Below are positions 21,774 to 33,659 of a DNA stretch of 64,000 nt, one piece after another. The position numbers were made by a program, and so were the translations under genes. Source of the stretch: Amorphophallus konjac (Eukaryota; Streptophyta; Magnoliopsida; Alismatales; Araceae). Numbering within the stretch: the stretch's first letter is position 1; every line of letters starts with the position of its first letter. The DNA is taken from NCBI GenBank assembly GCA_022559845.1, contig CM040121.1, forward strand, positions 349,530,243 to 349,594,242, given 5' to 3'. The notes beneath the pieces were generated by a model, which saw only the letters and a list, made by a program, of their open reading frames with translations, had not been told where the DNA came from and searched no databases.

Positions 21774-24700
21774 GTATGATGTAATTTTAGGAGCCGATTG
21801 GCTATCCACCCACCGGGCAACGGTAGACTGTCGAAATGGAAAAGTAACTTTTGTGGATTTCCCGGAGTTAACTTACATTACTCCCCGGAAGAGATCACCA
21901 GTCATCTCTGCTCTTCGAGCCCATAAACTTATCAACAAAGGATGCGAGGCATTCTTAGCATTTGTAACTGCCACAGAGGCTAAGGTAGCTAGACTGGAAG
22001 ACATTCAAGTGGTTCGGGAGTTTCCCGATGTTTTCCCTGAGGACTTACCTGGTCTACCACCAGAGAGAGAAGTCTCATTCACTATAGACCTTGTTCCAGG
22101 TGCCGGACCTGTTTCCAAAGCACCCTATAGGGTGTCCCCCGCAGAATTGAAGGAGTTGAAGGAGCAGTTTATGGAGCTATTGAAGAAAGGATTTATCAGA
22201 CCAAGTACTTCCCCATGGGGCGCACCAGTGCTGTTCGTCAAGAAGAAGGATGGATCATTGAGGTTGTGCATCGATTATCGGCAGCTGAACCACCTCACTA
22301 TCAAAAATAAATACCCACTGCCGAGGATTGATGAACTCTTCGATCAGATTTCGGGAGCAAAGTATTTCTCAAAAATTGACCTTCGATCGGGTTATCACCA
22401 ATTGAGGATCAAGGACGAGGATATTCACAAAAGTGCATTTCGAAGCAGGTACGGGGATTATGAATTTACTGTTATGCCTTTTGGACTAACAAATGCCCCT
22501 GCAGCTTTTATGCAGCTTATGAATAGCATCTTTAGACCGCATCTGGATAAATTTATTGTGATTTTTATCGATGATATCCTAATATATTCAAAGTCTGAAG
22601 AGGAGCATGAAGTGCATTTGAGGATAGCATTACAGATATTGAGGGATAATCAATTATATGCCAAACTCAGCAAATGCGAGTTTTGGTTAGAAGAAGTGTC
22701 CTTCTTAGGACACGTAATTTCAAAGGATGGAATCTCAATGGACCTCGCAAAGGTCGAAGCAGTAAAGAAATGGGAACAACCGACAAATACAACAGAAATC
22801 AGGAGTTTCCTTGGTATTGCTGGTTATTACCGGAGTTTTATTAAAAACTTTTCGAAGATTGCAGTACCACTCACCAGGCTGACCCGCAAGGAAGTTCCGT
22901 ATGAGTGGAATGAGGAATGTGAACAAAGCTTCCAAACATTGAAGGACCGTTTGACCACTGCTCCGGTCTTGGCCCTTCCTATTGAAGGAGAGAAGTACAA
23001 GGTATATACCGATGCTTCCGGTATTGGCCTCGGTTGTGTATTAATGCAACAGGGAAGAGTTATTGCATACTCTTCTAGGCAGTTAAAGAAACATGAGGAA
23101 AACTACCCGGTGCATGACTTGGAGTTGGCCACGGTAGTATTTGCACTAAAAATCTGGAGACACTATCTCTACGGAGAACAATTCACAGTATTCTCCGATC
23201 ATAAGAGCCTCAAATATCTATTCTCTCAGAAGGAGCTTAATATGAGGCAACGTCGATGGCTGGAATATTTAAAGGACTTTGATTTCACTATTCAGTATCA
23301 CCCCGGTAAAGGGAATTCGGTAGCTGATGCCTTGAGTCGAAAGCCAAGAGCCCTTATAGCCAGCTGTATGATACGGGAATGGAAACTATTAGAGGAATTC
23401 TCTAGATTAAATATAAGCACGGACCAGAAGGACGGGTGTATTACTCTCTCTCACATGAGTGTGCATCCGGACTTGCTATCCGAAATCAAGAAGTTACAAG
23501 ATGAAGATCCTGGAATGATTGAAATCAGGGAGAAACTAGATCAAAGAACCGGGTTCAAGATAGCAATTGATGGAAGACTAATGTTTCAGGAAAGGACAAG
23601 TGTTCCGGACTGTCCTGAGTTGAAAAGGAAGATTTTAGATGAAGCTCACCGCTCTAGGTATACCATTCATCCTGGAGTAACTAAGATGTACAAAGATTTA
23701 AAAAGAACCTTCTGGTGGCCAAACATGAAGAGGGAGGTAGCGGACTTTGTATCTCGCTGTCTCACGTGCCAACAAGTGAAAGCGGAACACCAAAGGCCCG
23801 CCAGAAAGTTACACCCCCTTGATATTCCCAAATGGAAATGGGAAGGAATTGATATGGATTTCATCATGGGATTGCCTAAGTCTAGAGGCGGACATGATGG
23901 TATTTGGGTAGTCATCGACCGACTGACCAAGTCAGCGCATTTCTTGCCAATTAAAAGTCGATGGTCGGTTGATGTTTTGGCCGCATTGTATATTAAGGAG
24001 ATCGTGAGATTGCATGGAGTCCCAACATCAATCGTGTCTGACTGAGACCCTCGCTTCACTTCTCATTTCTGGAAGGGTCTACAACACTCTTTAGGGACGA
24101 AGCTCAACTTCAGTACTGCTTTCCATCCCCAGACCGATGGTCAGACTGAGAGAACAAATCAAATAGTTGAAGACATGTTACGGGCTTGCATTATTGACTT
24201 TGGCGGAGGTTGGCATGATCATTTGCCCCTAGCCGAGTTTGCATACAACAATAGCTATCAAGCCAGTATGCAGATGGCTCCATTTGAAGCCTTGTACGGC
24301 AAGAATTGTCGATCTCCTATATGCTGGGATGAAGTTGGCGAGAAGCAACTACTAGGGCCAGATATGGTAAGAAACACAACAGAAAAGGTTGAACTTATCT
24401 GAGAAAGACTCAAAGTAGCACAATCCAGACAAAAATCTTTTGCAGACAATAGAAGAAGGGAATTAGAATTCCAAGTTGGAGACCATGTTTACCTCAAGGT
24501 CTCACCCGGTCGAGGAATAAGAAGGTTCGGAGTTAAAGGCAAGCTTACACCGAGATTCATTGGTCCATTCGAAATATTGGAAAGAGTTGGCGAGCTAGCC
24601 TATCGTCTTGCTTTGCCTCCACAACTATCGGAAGTGCACAATGTGTTCCACATTTCCATGCTGAAGAAATATGTGCACGACCCTTTCCACGTCATTGATC

Positions 24701-24891
24701 ATAGTAACTTAGTGATTCAAAAGGACCTCACTTATGAACAGAAGCCAATGAAGATTCTTGATCGAGAGGTCCGAGTCTTAAGAAACAAGACCATTCCCAT
24801 GGTAAAAGTGCAATGAAACAAATGCTTGGGGCAAGAAGCCACATGGGAAACTGAAGAATCTATGCGAAGGAGATATCCGGAATTATTCTAA
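21774..24891 (+). pseudogene. pol: Tekay pol: RT, RNase H, integrase, chromodomain, three nonsense codons
   Basis: Continues the 8839 frame. Linker [19 protein letters not shown], then RT ([20 protein letters not shown]; active site FIDDILIYS near 22565). RNase H ([34 protein letters not shown]). Integrase with zinc-binding H and CLTCQ, then catalytic D, D and E in [17 protein letters not shown] before the stop, and [20 protein letters not shown] module follows, then a C-terminal chromodomain ending ATWETEESMRRRYPELF. Stops: TGA at 24043 after IVSD, TGA at 24400, TGA at 24814. The first two sit where Arg is usual (CGA), the third where Trp is usual (TGG). No frameshift. Without the nested insert and these stops the frame runs to TAA at 24889. 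Confidence 0.92.
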
Positions 24892-24956
24892 ACCGTAAGT
24901 ACTCTATACCCTCCATGTCTCCATTCACGCAATTGAATTTGGGGACCAAATTCTTT

Positions 24957-24970
24957 TAAGTGGGGGAGGG
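24957..24970 (+). other. Polypurine tract of the Tekay element
   Basis: AAGTGGGGGAGGG directly precedes the 3' LTR start TGTAGCACC; plus-strand priming site. Confidence 0.8.
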
Positions 24971-26551
24971 TGTAGCACCCCTGAAAATTTTAAAAGAATA
25001 AGATAGATTTTTAAATAAATAAAATCTATTTATGCAAATTTGGTCAGGAATTAAATAAAATAAAAATTTGATAAATAGAAAATAACCCAAACTGATAATG
25101 GGCTTTGCGTTTAAAAGATATAAATGGGCCAAAATGAAATAACGCCATTCATTAAGGCGCTAATTTATCTCGAGAAAATTCGGAAGAAAAAGACGCCCTT
25201 CACCTGGGCGCTATTTAGAATAGTAACGCCCGTGTATATGGGCGCTAATTCATACCAAGAAAATTAACGGCTAAATATAGAAAAGAAAATAACGCCTTTA
25301 GCATGGGCGCTAATTCGTACGAAGGAAATTGGAAATAAAGCGGCAAAATATAGAAAAATTAAGAGACGACCTAGGTTAAGGCGCCACTTAATGAAAAGAC
25401 GCCCTCTGTTAAGGCGCTATTTAAGGTGAAAACGCCCTTATCTCTGTCGTCATTTTCTTGAGAGTGAAATAAGGAAAACCAGGCTTGGTCATAGCAGGCG
25501 GCTGGAAGGGGAGCCGACCATGCATGGTAGGTTCTAAACCCTGCCAATCCCATACGTAAAGCTTTCCAATATCGAGCATTAGAACCCTCCAGAATGTTGC
25601 CACCATTAGTTCTATCACCCCGTTAAGGCCTTTCCTCCTCTATAAAAGTACTTCCCGATCGAACAGGCCTGGCCTGTTGATGCTGCTGCACTTCGTTGAC
25701 GACCGTGAAGGGGCGTGATGCTTTATCTTGTTGCCGTGTTCGTGAAGACCGTGGAAGTTCTTCAACCTCTGCATTCTTCTTCCTGTTGCTGTGGAAGCGG
25801 TGGGAGCCATTCATCCACTTCTTCCATCTGCTTCCGTTTTGCAGTTGCATGAAGGGGTTTCCTCCATCCCCTGTTCCTGCGTAAAGAAACAGAGCATCGT
25901 ATTTATTGGGTTCTTCTTCTTATTCAACATTCGATCTTCAACAAAAGGTAGGTTTTCTCAAGAATTGTAGCCCAACTTATTATATAATCATGCTGTTAAC
26001 ATAAATTAATCCATGCATATAGTTTCACTGAGTTTTAGAGGTTTTCTGTGAAGTTCTGGCAAGAGGCGACCCAAGTCAGGGCGCTAATTCATGAACTGAT
26101 GCCCCAACTAAGAGTCGTCAATTTTAAGAAAATTGATAAATACGCACGTTTAAAATTTAATATCTATGAAACCTGTAGTTAAATGTAATGCATGATCATA
26201 TACCTTGAATCCTGCTATTTTTCTTATCCAGTTCATATATGTGGTTCCTGCAAATTATTTATCATGAAAACCTTTACTGTTCATATTCCTGGAAACCAAA
26301 GAGAATTAACGACCTCCAGTAGGTCATCTTTTCTGAAAGTGACGCCCCTGGATAAGGCGCGTTTTATCAAAAATACAGAATTAAGAAAATATCAGAAAAA
26401 TAGAAAATTATAATGGACGACTATTCCTGAAGTCGTCAAATTGAAAATAAACGACCCAGTGAAGGGCGTTAATTCATTAAATAGTGACTTAGGTTAAGTC
26501 GCTAATTTCCTGTATAAATTATTTTTCCTATGTTTTCTGTCAACCGAGGGT

Positions 26552-26610
<59 letters not shown>

Positions 26611-27341
26611 GCACTATATTCCATTCCGTGAGTATAGTCCCATGTTTCACGATGATTTGTCGCATTACCTACAAACTCTCGGTGACATACAAGCCCTCCA
26701 TTGGACATTCCGTTCCTTTGGACTGGCGAGTTAGTCATTGGGACCTCCGTAAGTCTCCTCGTAGCCTTGGATTCCCTCAAGGCCGACTGAGCTGGTTGTA
26801 CCTTAAACACCTTGTACCTTTTTGATTGCCACGACTTGTGGTAAACCGGCCCTCTCATGTCGCCATCTTGGTCCGTGAGAGGAAAATCCTAGCCAGTGGA
26901 ATGATGATATCCCACTAGGCGATGTCTTGGATTGAGTCCCTTATAGATGGGGTCAATCTCTTAGCTTGATTCATGTCCCTTGATTGGTGACAGGTTTAGT
27001 CATCCACTCAAGTTATCTCGGCTACCTAGTTAAGGTACCGATTCTACCCAGGTTATCAACATGTCATGGTTCTCGTTGGTTTTATCATTGACTATCTAAT
27101 GTTCTTCCTTGAATTCCATGGAACCTATCCACGAATCTACCTTGACATCCTACATGAGTTTATTCTTGGAATTCCATGGCTATCACTAAAGTGGTTGTCT
27201 AGATATTACATGTAACAATGTCCGCGCATATAGAGCCCGATCTGGTCCTGGGAGGAGCACCCGAAAGTACTTGTGCCCATGGGAGTTATATTGATCGCGG
27301 TGTGGCATTGCACCGAAGTGCTTGCTTGAATCTACGACACT

Positions 27342-27372
<31 letters not shown>

Positions 27373-28091
27373 CGTGATTGACTTGATTGACTTGACTTGC
27401 GTGGCCCGGAATGGGCAAAGTACTTGCTTGTTAATAGCCATTATCTCATGGCATGAAAACTTTATTGATATACTCGGTACTGTTCAAATACTTGAAATCT
27501 TGAATACTTGAAATCCCCTATCTTGGATCAACCGCACATGTTATTTCCTCGCGTTATTATGTTCAAACCTGTATCGTCCTATTTTACATGTTTTACATGC
27601 TAGACTTGCATTTTCATTTGGAAGAAGTAATTACTTAAACCAATTGCTAGTTCTTGAGATATAATTCCTACTGAGCGTTCGCTCATCAAGTTCCTTTCCC
27701 CAACTTTTCAGGTAATGCAGACCCTGACTCGGACTCGGATGGGCAGGAGCAAGAGTGACGAGCGTAGAACCTACAAGCGTCATGCTATTGCACTCTATCG
27801 TGTCATGTCATCCCTAGTTTATTCTTGGAGTCTTGTTATTGGAACTTATGTCATTGCAAGAATTGTAATAATTAAGGCTTGTGGGCCTATTTGGACTTGT
27901 TAAGTCCTGGAGTTGTGACATTGTTTAATGGATTAGGTGGTTATCAATGGTATCAGTATTTGGTTATGTTTTAAGTTCTTGTCTTATTGCGCACTCTATG
28001 TTTATGTCGAAATTCTATTTGCTCTGATTGACATGATTGATATAAACTCGTCACGCTCTCCCCGGGTTCCTTCCACGCTCGGGGCGTGACA
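24971..28091 (+). repeat. 3' LTR of the Tekay-type element
   Basis: 3121 bp, collinear with 5553-8668, with more complete GC arms in the inverted-repeat array. TATA box at 25641-25648; AT microsatellite at 26553-26608. Followed by TSD GAGAG at 28092-28096. Confidence 0.93.
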
Positions 28092-28096
28092 GAGAG

Positions 28097-30285
28097 GCCC
28101 CCTCTCAGGCCACATAGAACCTCCCCTCCAACTCCAGCACCCCAGTCGGTGAACTGCCTCCGCCCGCGACAGTGCAGCTACCATCCAACGGGGGCGCTGA
28201 CGCTTTCCAAGCCCTCAACGTAAAACTGGATGTCCTCGTGGAACTCATGATGACCCAGGCGGCCAGGGAAGGAAGGTCATGCATCCCTCCGGAAAGCCCT
28301 CCCCGTGGAGATGCGTCCCAACACACTACCGGAGGCCACTTCACCCTCCAAGGATGGCGGCTTATTCGCAACAGGTCAGGAGGACCTTCACAAGCCCCTC
28401 CTCCGGAGCAAGAGGCCTCCTCCACGCCGAAAAGGGGAAAACCTGGGGCACGCCATCCGCACCCCAAGATCGAAGTCCTTGGGGAACGCCGGGACAACCC
28501 TCCAGCACGCCCCCCTAGCCCCGCGGCGCAACAACAGTCGGAGTTATCCCTCCGACTGCGAGAGTTTGAGAGGCGCTTCGCAGAGTAGGAGCGCGCTTTA
28601 CGCGCCTTGCATACGACCTCCCCAGTAGAGGACGAGGAGAAATCTGTATTCTCTGACTACATCTTGAAGGCAAAGATATCTCCCAGAATCTCCATTCCTA
28701 CCTTCAAGTCTTACGACGGCCAGGGTGACCTGACCGACCACTTCGACAGCTTCGACGCCCTAATGACCCTCCACGGGGCGTCCGACGCCATCAAGTGCCG
28801 AGCCTTCGTGACCACCCTGGTCCAAGGCGCCCAAGCATGGTTCCGGGCCCTCGCCCCCGGATCCATCCGGGACTTCAAGTAATTTGGGCGAGTGTTCAAG
28901 GAGAGTTTCACCTGCAGCGGCCCCCCAAGGTCGGTAGTAGGGCTATTGGCTCTCAAACAAGAGCAGGGGGAGAAACTCCAGACTTATATCAACCGATTCA
29001 AGTTGGAAGCCCTGAGAATCTCTTGCCTGAATGTTACCTCGGCCATAACCGCACTGACCGGAGGCACCCGCGACGAGAACCTCCGTCACGAACTTGTCCT
29101 CCACCCTCCCTCGACCCTTGCCGAGCTAGTGACTCTGGCTTTACGCCATGCTGAGTGCGAAGAAGTTCTCAGCACATGCCGAGGCGCAACCGATTTGGGT
29201 CGGGAGGGGGACAAGAAGCGAGCACCCGAGCCAAGCTCGGGCCAAGGAAAAAAGTGGAACCGAGACGGGGAGCACAAATAACCATCCCGAAAGTACGAGC
29301 GGTACACTCCCTTAACCACTCTGGTGTACGAGATCTATGAAGACATCAAAGGCTTGGGCCTCCTCCGCCAACCCGAGCCAATAAGGTCAAAGAACCACAA
29401 TCACAGCAAGCACTGCATGTTCCACAGCGACCACAGGCATCATACCGGTGATTGTCGCCAGCTCTATGATGATATCGAGTGCCTCGTCTGCCAGGGACAC
29501 CTATCCCAGTTCATGGCCAGGCATAAGGAAGACCGAGGCGCCCCAGAGGAGATCGATAACACCCCTCACGGGGTCCACATCAATGTCATTGCTGGAGGAG
29601 CTGCATCAAGAGGAGATAGTAGCCGAGGAATGAAGCGTCATGCTGAGCGGGCGAGCCGAGCCATCGAGCCTCCCAAGGCCCCGCCAAGTGAGCCACAGGT
29701 CATAGTCTTCTCCGACCAAGACCTGAAAGGGCTGACCACCCCGCATGATGACGCCCTAGTTATATCGGCTACGATAAACCATTGTAACGTAGATAGGATT
29801 CTAGTAGACAATAGAAGTGCCCCTGATGTATTGTCTTATGAGTGTTTTCTTAAGATAGGGGAGAATCCGTCTAAACTCCGCCTGATCCAAACCCCCCTTT
29901 ACGGGTTCAATGGCCATGACACTTATCCCGAGGTAGCCCTAAGCCTGCCGGTTACTCTCGGCACCCCACCCAAAACCGTTACGGTTATGGTGGACTTCAT
30001 AGTGATCAAGGGTATGACGGCATACAATGCAATCTTTGGCCGGGGGATCCTTAGCCGAACGAAAGCGGTGCCCTCTACCTATCACTAAAAGATGAAGTTC
30101 CCCACTAAACATGTGGTGGGGGAAGTCTGGGGCAACCAGGCGATGGCCAGAAGGTGCTATATTATCTCGATCGAAGCCACAAGGCCGGACGAGAAGAACA
30201 AGGGCCCCTGGGAAGTCTAGGAAAAACCCGCAACATCCGAGCCTGGAGGCGAGTTGTTAACGGTTTTCCTAAACGATGACCCGAC
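28097..30285 (+). pseudogene. gag-pol: Tat gag and protease, frame kept but with nonsense codons
   Basis: Continues the frame opened at 5484. A Pro-rich, low-complexity N terminus (to about 28600) precedes the gag core FKSYDGQGDLTDHFDSFDAL, then AQAWFRALAPGSI and LQTYINRFKLEALRI. Further on comes a CX-type histidine motif (KHCMFHSDHRHHTGDC). The protease region is near 29790-30060: LVDNRSAPDVLSYECF, with Arg where the family usually has Gly after DN, then AYNAIFGRGIL. In-frame stops are at 28115 (TAG), 28586 (TAG), 28880 (TAA), 29279 (TAA), 30086 (TAA) and 30218 (TAG). All sit where a Gln codon is plausible, that is C-to-T. No frameshift is seen over 2.2 kb. Confidence 0.85.
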
Positions 30286-30555
30286 TGTTGTGTAGTGGAC
30301 AGCGGATCTAGAGGGGAGGGGTGAATAGATCAGCCCCACTTTTCGCAATGCGGCCCTCTAAACAGCTAGTTAAAATGAATTGCAGCGGAATAGAAACTAG
30401 CTTCCAAGAATGCTATGATTCACTTAGCAAGATAAGCAAGATATATAATAATTCGATCCTAAGCATGCACCTAGAACGATTCAATCACACAAGCAAACCA
30501 CGCTAGACAGGATTTTTAAGGTGGTTCGGACTGAATCCTCAGCCCTACGTCCACC

Positions 30556-30576
30556 CCTCACCAAAACCCGGTGAGG
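30556..30576 (-). promoter_or_regulatory. Conserved LTR stem-loop, solo LTR version
   Basis: CCTCACC and GGTGAGG pair around a 7-base loop. The third pair is T-A here and A-T in the other families, a compensatory change. Confidence 0.6.
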
Positions 30577-31480
30577 CTTCACTTGTGCAGCGCACCAAAC
30601 CGTAAATCGGAAACCACCGATTGCCTTCCTACTCACCACCTGGTAGGGACGTCAACCGCAAATTGGAACACCCTCCAATTGCCTTCCTACTAACCACTGG
30701 TAGGGATGAATCACACTTTCAATGTTTAAACAGTAATGAAAATGAAGCAAGATGTGAATGAACTAAAACAAGAGATTGAGTTATGAGTGAAAATGAATTG
30801 GCCCTTGTATGGAATGTTGATCAGCAACAAGGCTCCTCTTAGCTTCAACTCAATCTTCTTGATTCACCCTTGATTGGATGAATGTTCTTCACGGAGTACT
30901 GTACACGTGAACAGTACCTCTTCCTTCAATTCTTCTCTCTTGATCTTCTCTTTGAACTTCTTTGAATGAATGAAGGAGATGATGAAGCTACCTTGAATCT
31001 TGATTGCTTCTTTAGCTTCTAGGAGTTTGAATGCTTGAAATATCACCTTGAATAAACTTGAAAGAACTTGAATGGATGAAGATGATTTCCCTTGATAGTG
31101 AGCTTCAATGGATCCCCTTGAGATGATGAAGAGGATGGAGGATGCAGCTTTCTCTTCTCTTGGCCTTGATCTTGATCTCCACTTGAAGAGCTTGAACACT
31201 TGAGGATGAAGATCTTCTTCACGGAGTACTGTTCACTGCTACAGTGCTCCGAATTCCTCTCCCTTGAACACACTCTAGCAGCCTCCCTTGTAACCCTCTT
31301 AAAGCCCTTAGGGTTTCCAACCCTCTTGTATTGGTTTTATAGACCTTGAATGGTCCTTGGACAAGCCTTAGACCAGATCCACAATTTGTGGGTGATTAGG
31401 TGACTTTAGGATTAAACAAATCAAGGTTGAATGGCCCTTTTTGAAGTTGGAAACAAAGTCAAAATTGAAGGCTCGGGGCT

Positions 31481-31660
31481 GGCGGTCGACCTACAGCTTC
31501 TGGCGGTCGACCGCCACTGTAAAACACTATAGACGGATGATCCCTGGGACTAGCGGTCGACCGCTACTGGCTGGCGGTCGACCGCCAGCTGAAACACTGC
31601 AGACTGGCCATCCCTGGCTGGGGCGGTCGACCGCCCCTGTGCTGGCGGTCGACCGCCAGC
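31481..31660. repeat. Cluster of six GGCGGTCGACCGCC palindromes
   Basis: Copies at 31481 (half), 31502-31515, 31552-31565 (AGCGGTCGACCGCT), 31570-31589, 31620-31637 and 31641-31660. The fourth and sixth are perfect 20-bp palindromes GCTGGCGGTCGACCGCCAGC. Outer bases vary but stay paired. Located upstream of the presumed minus-strand TATA box. Confidence 0.95.
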
Positions 31661-31802
31661 TGGGCAGAGCCCGGGTCACCCCGGGTCGGTCCGTTGGCCG
31701 CACCAGCTCCGTCGCTTGAGTCCGTTAGCCGCCCGTTCATGTCTGTGGCATCGACCTTGTTTGTCTTGAAGTTTTATTACTGAGTCTTCAAGCAAATTTT
31801 TG

Positions 31803-31825
31803 TTCCGGGGGCTCCGCCCCCGGAA
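31803..31825. repeat. GC-rich perfect hairpin
   Basis: TTCCGGGGGC and GCCCCCGGAA pair around a 3-base loop. The next 60 bases are also GC-rich, with further G/C pairing (CCCCCGCAAGGGG). Confidence 0.9.
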
Positions 31826-32100
31826 ACCCCCGCAAGGGGTGCTGCCCCCTTGACCCCCGCGACCTGACCGCGCAGGTCGATCCGCGTGCGAGGGCGCAAC
31901 ATTGAGCTTTCATGTGCATATCTGTCATGAACAAAATATCACATATGTCAGTCATAAGAGCGTGGAAAATAACAATGACTAATAGTGTTAAGCCATTATC
32001 AAAACCAAGAATACACAAAACTCATATGACTATAGAATGATGCCGAATGACCCATGTGACCACAGAATGTCTCAAATGACCTCAGGGACACAACACCGAC

Positions 32101-32229
32101 CCTAGGAGTAAAGATTGGAGCCGACCTACCATCCGAGGTTCAACAGTAGTACAAAGAATTTCTTTCCGGGTACATCCAAGTCTTTACATGGTCTGATGAT
32201 CAACTCCCCGAGATATCGGGAGAGACAGC
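32101..32229 (+). pseudogene. pol: Short Tat pol linker between two insertions
   Basis: Reads KIGADLPSEVQQ, a TAG at 32147, then YKEFLSGYIQVFTWSDDQLP, the protease-RT linker of Tat elements. The frame continues from 30285 and into 50753. Only 129 bp lie between the solo LTR and the three-LTR element. Confidence 0.8.
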
Positions 32230-32449
32230 TGTTGTGCCTCTGTGGTTTTGATGATGGCAACACCACTATGAGTCACACTAGGTGCCCCTGTGGTTTTGAT
32301 GATCGCAAACACTATAAGTCACACTGTGTTTGCATGAAAGATTGAATGAGCATCTTGTCTTTGCATGTTATATTACATACAACTTCATCAGGGTGCATGT
32401 CATTTCATCGAACAGTTCAAGGTCAATGCATTCACTTACGTTCAGCACA

Positions 32450-33350
32450 TTATGTCGGTGCATTCTCATGGTTTAGCAAGGTAAGTAAATGCTCTTCGGT
32501 GTTTAAGTCTTTGCAGGGTCATTTGTCCAAAGCCAAACTTCGTGCACATCTTAGTTAGACTACACAGCAAGGTCGGTGCAATGCCACTGTTCATGAGCAT
32601 TTAGGTCTGTGCATCTTAGTCCGTGCACACCACTGTAGAAGTCGGTGTAACATTTTGGTAAGCATGCATCATATAGTCAGCACACTCATTGCCTCAGTGC
32701 ATAACTGAGTCGGTGCAAGCCTTGTCTTGCATTACATTTAGGTCTGTGCATCGGTTAAAGTCGGTGTACATCACTGTTGCACAACGTAGTAGGTCTGTGC
32801 ATCATTTAGTCCATGCACTCTCCTTAGGCTACTCAGTGCAAGCTTGCTTAGACTGCATATCTTACCTCGGTGCAGGTTATGTTCTGCACGCACCAAGTAA
32901 GTGCATGTCTATGTTTAGATCATATTGAGTCAATGCATGGTTGCATGATGCATATTGTGAGTTGATACATGTCCTGACTTGCTGTCAATGCAACATTTGT
33001 ATTGCATGCTAACTAGGTCGGTGCAAGACTGACCTGCGGTGTTTAGAGTCGATGCATTCCTAGCAATGTGCAAGCTTGAACTCGGTGCAAGGTGCACTTC
33101 GTGCATTCGAGTCAGTGCAAGCTAAGATTTTCATATGAATGAACTTCAAAGTCGAAGCATCCCTTTTTTGCACGAGCAAGTCAAAGCAATGTCTTTGTCA
33201 GCACGACTGCTCTAGCAAGTCGGTGCAATGCCTTCGCCAACACGACCCGATCGGTGCAATGTCTGGTTTCGAGAGAACAAGCTCGGTGCAACGTGTGAAG
33301 CAACTCGGTGCAAACTCTCCTTAGGACAACAAACTAAGTTGGTGCATCCA
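32450..33350 (+). repeat. GTCGGTGCA motif array upstream of the LTR TATA box
   Basis: About a dozen CGGTGCA/CGGTGTA copies, most preceded by GT or CT, with about six one-base variants, spaced roughly 25-80 bp. Repeated in LTR B (40190-41080) and LTR C (48240-49120). Confidence 0.85.
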
Positions 33351-33629
33351 TATGGAACTTAAGCACGTAGGTGATCAATTGAGGAAAACCATGGTTCGAG
33401 CATCTTATGTGCACCTGAGTACCTTACTTATGAGGATCAGAAGAACAGGAGCACGTGATATAAGCAGAACAAACAACTGGCACTTGATCCAAGGCTGATC
33501 ATTATTCTAAGAAGCTGCCACGTGGCGATGGAGATTCTAACACGTGGCTGAAAGATTCCTGAAGCTTTCTGGCGGGAATGTTCTTTCCACACGCCTACGA
33601 TGTGAGCTAGTGGGTCCCAGACTGAAGCC

Positions 33630-33637
33630 TTATATAA
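33630..33637 (+). promoter_or_regulatory. Probable TATA box of LTR A
   Basis: CTTATATAAGACC, matched at 41374-41381 in LTR B and 49412-49419 in LTR C. Located between the motif array and the purine-rich leader. Confidence 0.65.
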
Positions 33638-33659
33638 GACCTTTCTTCTGCGCAAAGGA

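Larger units (their letters stand above)
5553..28091 (+). mobile_element. Tekay-type chromovirus with two 3.1 kb LTRs
   Basis: LTRs at 5553-8668 and 24971-28091 both start TGTAGCACCCC and end GGGGCGTGACA. They are flanked by the 5-bp duplication GAGAG (5548-5552, 28092-28096). The internal region has a tRNA-Met primer site, a single gag-pol frame, a C-terminal chromodomain and a polypurine tract. Another element, 10083-21768, is inserted between protease and RT. Without that insert the element is about 10.8 kb. Only three in-frame stops remain, so it is much younger than host element 1. Confidence 0.93.
30286..32095 (-). mobile_element. Solo LTR of a Sirevirus-like element
   Basis: 1810 bp bounded by inverted ends TGTTGTGT/ACACAACA and the TSD CCGAC (30281-30285, 32096-32100), which lies within the Tat frame. 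Shared motifs (AGAGGGGAGGGGTGAATAGATC near the start, GGTGGTTCGG, the conserved stem-loop) are in the same orientation as in 10083-12483, so the element read leftward. No internal region; presumably formed by LTR-LTR recombination. It contains a possible minus-strand TATA box at 31335-31342, a palindrome cluster and a GC-rich hairpin. No gene. Confidence 0.88.

Noticed and set aside
31441..31719. 92-codon open frame across the palindrome cluster
   Set aside because: The frame simply translates the GGCGGTCGACCGCC repeats; composition-driven.
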